NCBI RefSeq assembly: GCF_904849725.1
Contig: NC_058518.1
Location: 330,978,581-331,042,580 of the forward strand
DNA length: 64,000 nucleotides
Source of the DNA: Hordeum vulgare subsp. vulgare
Lineage: Eukaryota > Streptophyta > Magnoliopsida > Poales > Poaceae
Direction of reading: 5' to 3'
Made by a program: the position numbers and the translations under genes. Below, piece after piece: positions 57,500 through 64,000 of the stretch; within the stretch, counting starts at the first letter, position 1; every line of letters begins with the position of its first letter. Below the pieces are notes generated by a model that worked only from the letters and a program-made list of their open reading frames with translations, did not search any database and was not told where the DNA came from.

Positions 57500-58336
57500 T
57501 TCAAGCAAAGAACTAGGCACACCTGTGGCATCTAGCACGAGACACTCTCCAAACATACGATATACTTGAGAACGGAAGTATGGCTACCTCCCTAAAATGA
57601 TCCTTGTGTATGAAGACTCGTGGCGACATGTTGTAATTGAATGTTCGATTTCAAGATGCGTTTAGGCTCTAGCAAAAGATGAAGTGGTGGAACATATGAT
57701 ATCTACATATGAAAGCACTGCAAAGAAGTGGGTGTTTACCTTGAAGGACTCATTACCGCATACGGACTTCATCGTAGTAATAGTGACCCTATGGGAGATT
57801 TGGGTAGCACGGCGCAAAGCGATCTACGAGAACACATGTTAGACACCAATGTATACTTATATGTTCGTGCAAAGCTTCATTCGTGATCTCGAGTATATCT
57901 TGAAGGATGGGGAAAACACGAACACTCTGAGTAGGCAAGAGTGTGGGTGCCTACCATTGTCACCGCCGCCACAAGGTTTTGTTAAAATCAATTTAGATGG
58001 TGTTGGTGAAAGGCATGCAGGTCGACGATCGTTTGTTACGGTAAGTTGACACAACAACATAACTTCTCTTTGATCGTCATCAATCACTTTCAGAGGAATC
58101 ACTGATGGACCTACACTCGAAGCTTTGGCTTGTCGGGAGGGTCAGGCGCTCGCCTGTGATCTTACGGTATGACAAAATTTTAATATTCTAATTAAAGGTC
58201 GGTAATCAAGGATATTCTTGATAATTTTGGAGGGATACATGGGTCGGGTTTCAATGAATTGAATGCCCGAAAGAATTACTTTGATGCATTTGAGTTCACC
58301 TATGAGACTAGAAGAACTAATTTCGAGGCAGATTGT
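57500..58336 (+). pseudogene. LINE C C-terminal remnant: zf-RVT and RNase H
   Basis: A zf-RVT trace (VYEDSWRHVVIECSISRCV, 57609-57665) is followed by WVFTLKDSLPHTDFIVVIVTLWEIWVARRKAI, then an RNase H region with GFVKINLDGVGERHAG (57977-58024) and GPTLEALACREGQALACDL. Text matching the last RNase H helix (RRTNFEADC) ends at 58336, where the LTR element begins. Several stops and a spacer near 58045 show long decay. Confidence 0.6.
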
Positions 58337-59069
58337 TGAAAGGATCGATATGGTTGACTAGAGGGGGGGGGGTGAATAGGCAACTACCAATCTTTAGCAC
58401 TCGTTAACAAGTTAGAGAAAGCAACACAAAAGTTCTCTAAATTAACTACTAGGTGAGCAACCTATATGATGCTAATTACCATGATAACTAGTGCAAGCAA
58501 GAAATACACAACAACAATAATACACATAAAGTAAAGGTAAGAGATAACCGCAAGTGGAACCGATGAAGACGAGGATGTGTTACCAAAGTTCCTTCCCTTC
58601 GACAGGAAGTACGTCTCCGTTGGAGCGGTGTGAAGGCACAATGCTCCCCAATAAGCCAATAGGGCCACCGTATTCTCCTCACGCGCTCACACAATGCGAG
58701 GTGCCGTGATTCCACTATTGGTGTCCTTGAAGGCGGCGACCGAACCTTTACAAACAAGGTTGGGGCTATCTCCACACAATGCTCGGAGGCTCCCAACAAG
58801 ACCACAGAGCGTCACCACAATGGATATGGCTCCGAGGTGACCTCAACCGTCTAGGGTGCTCAAACACCCAACAGTAACAAGATCCACAAGGGATTGGTGG
58901 GGGGAATCAAATATCTCTTAGTTGAAGTGTAGATCTTGGCCTTCTCAACCAATCCCTAGGAAATCAACAAGTTTGATTGGCTAGGAAGAGAGATCAGGCA
59001 CGAATGAGCTTAGGAGCAACAATGGAGTCTTGGAAGGTCAAAGGTAGGGTTCTTGGAGTGGAAGAACCC

Positions 59070-59077
59070 TTTATATA
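59070..59077 (-). promoter_or_regulatory. TATA box of LTR D
   Basis: The minus strand reads CACTATATAAAGGG, just downstream of the palindrome array. Confidence 0.7.
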
Positions 59078-59117
59078 GTGAGGTAACAGATCCAACCGTT
59101 AGCCCCACTTACAGCAC

Positions 59118-59405
59118 CCGCAGCACGGTACTACCGCTTGGGGGTAGCGGTACTACCGCAGCCCCTAGCGGTACTACTGCTTGGTAGGGAGCGGTACTAC
59201 CGCTAGCCCCAGCGGTACTACTGCTAGGCCTAGAGCGGTACTAGCGCTTGGTAGGCACATAGCCACAGTAGTAAAAACACTACTACCGGGCCTACCACCG
59301 CTGGAAAAGTATTCGCAAAAAGTCCGATGAAGTACAACCGCTCAAAGAGAGAGGTACTACTGTCCCGAAGCGGTACTAGCGCCCATCCAGAGCGGTACTA
59401 CCGCT
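59118..59405. repeat. AGCGGTACTACCGC palindrome array in LTR D
   Basis: AGCGGTACTACCGC units, full or with one change, appear about ten times (for example 59147-59160, 59191-59204 and 59391-59404). Confidence 0.9.
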
Positions 59406-59728
59406 GGACCTTTTTGCAGAGACATGGAGAGAGCATGTGGGAGCTCCATTGCTTCAAGGAAAAGGTGGTGGAAAGAAAAAGTGTGCGTGTGTGTGTTGAT
59501 TTCACCCAAACCTTTCCGACGTGGACCCCCTCTTAATAGTACGACTTTCCTACGACTCAAAACGACCAAAGAGAGCCGTAGAATCCACCGTGCTTCAAAA
59601 CCACCGAGGAGCGACGAATCATCTTGTGACTTGCCATGTATTATCTGAAATGCTCAATGCACAGGATTAGTCCGCAAGGGTAGTGTCATCAATCACCAAA
59701 ATCACTTAGGACGAAATATGCCCTAACA

Positions 59729-59744
59729 ATCTCCCCCCTTTTGG
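59729..59744 (-). promoter_or_regulatory. Polypurine tract
   Basis: The minus strand reads CCAAAAGGGGGGAGAT directly before TGTTAGGG of LTR D. Confidence 0.8.
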
Positions 59745-60246
59745 GTGAATTGATAACAACACCGGATTTGCACAAAAGAGAATGTAATGAAGACATATGC
59801 AAACCCAAAGTCTATGAATTAGAGTCTGCCTCCCCCTGGACGTATGCATGTTTAAAGTAGTGCTATGAACAACAAGGCACACAATCCAAGGAGAAGCACT
59901 CCCCTAGAAATAATAGACGTATACTCCTTGCAATGACCTGATACAACGCTGAGTACGGAAGCAAGGTATAGCATGTGAGCATAAAGATAAGGGCACAGGA
60001 TAAAAGAACTCACCGGCTAAGCATATAGAGGGACAATAGAGATAGTATAGGGATAGCATATGTCTCACACCATATGACTAAGAGTCTTCACACACATGAT
60101 AAATTATTCGACAAGATAAAACCAGCCAAGTTCAGCAAAGGTAGACTCAAAAAATACGAAAACCAAAGCAAATCCCTAATCTCTCTCCCCCTTTGGCATC
60201 GGGACACCAAAAAGGAAGAGAGGACACATACGACACAAGCGGTAGC
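59745..60246. other. Noncoding region between ORF and 3' LTR
   Basis: No supported frame; A-rich on the plus strand. Probably the 3' untranslated part of element D. Confidence 0.5.
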
Positions 60247-61610
60247 TCAGCCATCGGACTCATCATCAGATTCCTCCGTAGCCTCCGAACCAGTCTCCTC
60301 CTCAACTTCCTCATTAGGCTCCTGCTGATCAGACTCAGCCCACTTGAAGTCTCTCGCCTGCATCCGATGAGCCATTGGAGTGATGACCTCCTCAGATCCG
60401 CTCGAGATGTGCACGTCAAGCTTCCTCATGATACGCTTATCCCTCTGACGGCTCTCCTTCTGGGCCACATGAGTCAGATACTGCCCCTTCGCCTGCATGC
60501 AGAACAAGGTCCTCATCTGGTCCTTCAGCTTCTTGGCCCAAGATGGCTCAGCAGAAGAACGGGTATGTGTGGAAGGGCTGCCCTCTTCCTCAGCAGCAGC
60601 AGCCTCCTCCTCAATCTCCATGCGTTCAGCAGTACGTGAAGTGGAGGTGTTGGCCCACTTGTTTTTCTGGCCCAGCTTGATGGGCTAATGGCTGATACAC
60701 CTAGTGGCAGCAGGGAAGGGCACGCAAGGAAAAGACTCAGACCACTTTGTCTTGATGAAGTAGTACATGTAAGGCCCATAGATGGGAACCTTATGGTTGT
60801 ATATTGCCATCTGAAGCTCGCAAAAAATCACATTCGACACATCGAGTGGGCCAAAATCCTTCGTCCGTACCTTCTCACACATAAGGAGCATGTCCACCAA
60901 ATAAGAATGTACTTGGTCTTTGTTGCCAACCCGAGGGAAAAGAGTGTTGCGGAAGATCCTAAGCATGACATCCAAGAAGGAGTTGAGAACATTCTTCCTA
61001 AGATAGTAAGGCATCAGCTGTTCCTTGGGGGTAGCACCGGGGTGGGCATGAGGGTGCAAACCAACAGGTTTATGCAGCCCCTCGTCACGGACATGCAGAA
61101 GCTTCATGAACTCAACCCAAGAGCCACACATCTTCTCGCCATTAGTCATCCAGGTCATAGTACGACCCACATCAGAATGAAAGTGGACAGTGACATAGAA
61201 TTGTGCCACTATCTCTGGATCGAAGTCATAGCGAATGGTGATGAGGTCCTCAATACCCAGTTGCTATATCATATGCACGGCCTGTCCAACATATTCAGGA
61301 TACCTCTAGAGATGGTTAAGATCAATCCACTGCACCGGGACATAGTTTTTCTTTCGAGTCAGGACGACTTCTTGATAGATCAGGGCTTGCTGCTTGGACC
61401 AGAACAGCTCACAACCCCTGAGCTGAGCCCTCTGAGTGACATAAGGGTTGCACTTATGGCGCTTCACAAACTATTTAAGAGGCATAGTGTCATAGTCAAT
61501 GTTGGCCTCCTTGTACTTTGATGCAGTCCGCTTTATATTGCGCTTTGGGGATTGGAACCTTCCAGGACGTGAGAGTTGCGAAACATCTCGGACTGGGTGT
61601 TACGAACCGG
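60247..61610 (-). pseudogene. Element-encoded protein of unknown function, degraded
   Basis: One minus frame runs from about 61610 to 60247 with a few stops (near 61485, 61310 and 61270, and a TAG at 60685). Visible blocks: ELFWSKQQALIYQEVVL, YVPVQWIDLNHL, VAQFYVTVHFHSDVGRTMTW, LFPRVGNKDQVHSYLVDMLL, YNHKVPIYGPYMYYFI, WAKKLKDQMRTLFCMQAKGQ and an acidic tail EEVEEETGSEATEESDDESD. The RTMTWMTNG, RVGNxDQVHxYLVDMLL and PIYGPY blocks recur, as I recall, in a plant-specific family of transposable-element proteins with no known activity. It is not RT, integrase or protease. The antisense plus frame 60688-61521 is a shadow. Confidence 0.55.
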
Positions 61611-63117
61611 GTTTGAGCGACGGGAGTCACCACCTGTGACACGCAACACAAACACGCGAAAACGACAAAAAGAAGTCATGGCAAATGTCACACCCTCTTT
61701 TTCAACACAAGTATTTTATGTTGCAAAAATCAGGGCTTGTTAAAACTTTTTCAAATAATGTTGTGAATGCAATGTTAGCCCTTGTATGAGTGAATGCTTG
61801 CTTGATTGATGACTCAAACCCATGAAAAACTTATTATTTTGCTCTCTTCAAAAACCCTTTTTCCTTTATATCAAGGTCACCTTCATCATGTAGGGATACA
61901 CTACTAGCTCATGAAGCCAAGTGGCACTTCCAACCAAAGTTGGTGATCTCATCCAGATATTATTTTCATTCATTAAAAACACTAATTGGTGATTTAAAAT
62001 ATTATTTTTCTATTTTATATTTATGTCTGTTTCTAAGGCCAGGAATGATATTCCCACAAGGAAAATTGCTTTCCTGCCTTAGAAAATTCTAAGTAAATTC
62101 ATGGAAGCTCAAAAGGACATATATTTTCCATATATAAGATTTTCAACCCTATTTTATATTAATAATATTTGAGTAAAACCCTCAAAACCATTTCTATCTG
62201 TTTTAGCTTTTTGAGATGTTTCCAAAGGAAATGATCTCAATAAATTCCCATTAAATTACAGGAGCCCTCCCAAGCCATATTAGGAGCTCACATAAAATCT
62301 CACCTTGATCCAAGGTGGGGAAGTGCACCTAATGAGCCCAAAACCCTCTCTGTCCAGAGAAGAGTTGGAACAACTCTACATTGCAAAGTTTCTCCAATGG
62401 AGCTGAAACTTTGCACAGGTGTTTGACACCCCAAATGAGGACTCCACACCAAAAATGGGATTTGTGAGACTCTGTTTGGCCACACTTCCTTTGTAAAGGA
62501 CAGTACTGGTCATTTTGAGGCATTTTCAAGTTTACAAAGCTAAACTTGTTCAATGGAGCTCAAATTTGGCGAAACCCCATGTTTTTACCCCAAGACCAAA
62601 CCTGTTAAGTTTCAGTTCCAGTGGTGGAGTGGAAGCACCCCAAACCACTGTCGAACACCTACTGACAGGAAGGTAAAAACCCTCCTAGCCACTGTTTTAC
62701 CCAATGTCAAAGCCCCAAATTTGGTGAGGTAGAGCCCCAAAACACCCTGAGCACCCAGTCAACCAGCCCCTCCCCAACTGCAAGCACTAGTGCCAAGATC
62801 TTCAATTTGAGCCGCAGGCCAGTACTCGCAACACTAGTGTTCCTTGCCTCTTTGATCAGCTCGTGCTCCCACTAACACACAACAGCTAGGCACACTCCCA
62901 GCAACACTCAGGACATGGAGGACACGTCCCAAAGGGCCCCAGAGCGCGCCAGCATGCCGTGGCATGCCAAAACCGCGCTCTGGACGCGCTACAGAGAACC
63001 TCCAGTGAGGGGACGTCGCCCCGGCCAGTTCCAACCCCCCGAGTAATGTCCAAACACTTCCCCGACACCCATTCTGTGCAAAACTACCATCAGGAGCCCC
63101 CTCTCCTCGCGCAAGAA

Positions 63118-63175
63118 CTCAGGCGACGCGTGCCCGCGCGCGCCCGACGCGTGCCCGCGCGCGCCCGACGCGGTC
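63118..63175. repeat. 21-bp GC-rich tandem repeat (GACGCGTGCCCGCGCGCGCCC)
   Basis: The unit GACGCGTGCCCGCGCGCGCC appears twice in full and once in part. Confidence 0.85.
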
Positions 63176-63242
63176 GAGCATGCACGGTCGCTGCGGCTCG
63201 ACCCCACTCGCTTTCCCTCAGCCGCCGATGCACCAGGAGGTC

Positions 63243-64000
63243 CTAAACCACGTCCCGAACCCGTGGTTTCGCGGCCAGCACCTCACTGTGCTCGCACGCG
63301 CGCCACGGTGCTTCAATGGATCGAGTTTCTTGGCAGACCTCATTGTGCTTAAATCGCAAGGTGTAGAAGTAATCCTCGGCATGGATTGGTTGGCCAAGCA
63401 CCAGAGTCTTTTGGACTGTGCCAACAGGGCCATTACCATGACAAGCAACCAAGGGGTCAAGGTCAAGTTTGTCTCCGAGCCAGTATCGGCTCAAGCTCCT
63501 CGAGTCAACAGTCTATCCGAGGTAGAGCTTGATCAAGTGCCTGTAGTCTGTGAATACCCGGACGTCTTTCCTGACGAGCTACCCGGAATGCCTCCCGACC
63601 GAGACATCACGTTCATCATCGAGCTCATGCCCGGATCAAGGCCTATATATAAAAAGCCATACAGGATGGGTTCCGAAGAGCTGGCAGAGCTGAAGAAGCA
63701 GCTGGATGAGCAACTCAGGAAAGGGTTCATCCGTCCAAGTGCATCACCTTGGGGATCACCTGTTCTATTTGTTTCAAAGAAGGATGGTACCATTCGACTC
63801 TGCGTCGATTACCGTTCTCTTAATGAAGTCACAATTAAGAACAAGTACCCGCTCCCCAAGATCGAAGACCTGTTTGACCAGTTAAACGGGGCCAGGGTAT
63901 TTTCCAAGATCGATCTTCGATCGGGATATTACCAGTTGAAGATTCGACCCGAAGATATACCCAAGACCGCATTCGTGACCCGATACCGTCTATATGAATG
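63243..64000 (+). CDS. Gypsy protease end and reverse transcriptase, open at window edge
   Basis: Reading from about 63243 the frame is open to the last base. It shows the protease C-terminus ([25 protein letters not shown]) and a linker, then RT entry blocks [76 protein letters not shown] and [14 protein letters not shown], typical of Tekay/Del chromoviruses. The catalytic YADD lies beyond the window. The usual TRYGLYE reads TRYRLYE here. The protease active site and gag are missing upstream, so the copy is defective although pol has no visible stop. Confidence 0.85.

Larger units (their letters stand above)
58337..59728 (-). repeat. 3' LTR D (palindrome-bearing family)
   Basis: On the minus strand it begins TGTTAGGGCATATTTCGTCC and ends ACCATATCGATCCTTTCA, 1392 bp. 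It carries the G-run near the 3' end (58362-58372), the palindrome array and TATATAAA as in A-C. Confidence 0.85.
58337..61685 (-). mobile_element. LTR retrotransposon D, 3' LTR and internal part
   Basis: Minus-strand element with a 3' LTR (58337-59728), a polypurine tract and a degraded ORF upstream. The host LINE C ends at 58336 (ATTGT, 58332-58336, should be one target copy). The upper part is cut by the Tekay-like element at 61686. The LTR is a shorter relative of solo LTRs A, B and C, so this shows what kind of internal region that family had. No RT or integrase was seen, so it may be non-autonomous. Confidence 0.7.
61686..64000 (+). mobile_element. Tekay-like Gypsy (chromovirus) retrotransposon, partial
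   Basis: It starts TGTCACACCCTC at 61686, the LTR start type of this group, preceded by GCAAA (61681-61685) as a possible target copy. An AT-rich then GC-rich LTR-like stretch reaches about 63240, after which protease and RT coding begins. No gag is seen between, and the end of the LTR and primer site could not be placed, so a deletion probably fused LTR and protease. The element continues beyond the window. Confidence 0.65.

Noticed and set aside
60688..61521. 277-codon plus-strand frame
   Set aside because: It lies antisense to the degraded element D protein, which shows the better motif evidence; it is a shadow frame.

Overview
The window looks like intergenic DNA of a large-genome Triticeae grass (wheat, barley, rye or Aegilops type). 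It is almost entirely transposable elements nested inside each other. No intact host gene, rRNA, tRNA or CRISPR array was seen. The host assignment rests on the LTR starts (TGATACGTCCATTTTGCATC and TGATACGTCTCAAACGTATC types), a CACTA end with TTTGCCGTCTGCC repeats, RNase H-bearing plant LINEs and many small hAT/MULE-like elements. Family names such as Sabrina-like or WHAM-like come from memory of terminal sequences and were not checked by search.

Layout, 1-16 kb. The 3' part of a CACTA transposon (1-1629) sits in the pol gene of a minus-strand Athila-lineage Gypsy element (1630-5516). That element lies in a plus-strand relative (5517-9154), which lies in the LTR of an older, degraded minus-strand Gypsy element (9155 to about 14640). 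The pol of the oldest element also carries a solo LTR (11607-13967, TSD GTAAC).

15-25 kb. A complete non-autonomous LTR retrotransposon (15785-20363, TSD ACTAG) carries an antisense B3-domain gene fragment with its own TATA-like box. Next is a minus-strand LINE 3' fragment split by a solo LTR (20690-24531, TSD GACAC), itself split by another solo LTR (21129-22556, TSD GTGTG).

25-34 kb. This is a DNA-transposon zone: a hAT (25117-25949), a second hAT (26282-28327) holding a 1.56-kb GC-rich retroposon with 12-bp TSDs, a MULE-like element (28599-29367) holding a hAT MITE, a probable Helitron, and decayed AT-rich and minisatellite DNA.

34-55 kb. LINE A (34893-39905) is split by solo LTR C (35977-38376, TSD TAAAC). 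LINE B (about 40383-54880) is split by a complete Athila-lineage Gypsy element (44419-54617, TSD GACGA) with an almost intact 903-residue RT-RNase H-integrase reading frame.

55-64 kb. Decayed DNA elements and LINE C are followed by the 3' LTR and internal part of a large element encoding a protein of unknown function (58337-61685). A Tekay-like chromovirus fragment with an open protease-RT frame (61686-64000) runs off the window.

The most unusual signals are four related LTRs that each carry an array of AGCGGTACTACCGCT-type palindromes just upstream of a TATA box, the antisense B3 gene capture, and a small coiled-coil ORF kept downstream of pol in two diverged Athila-type elements.
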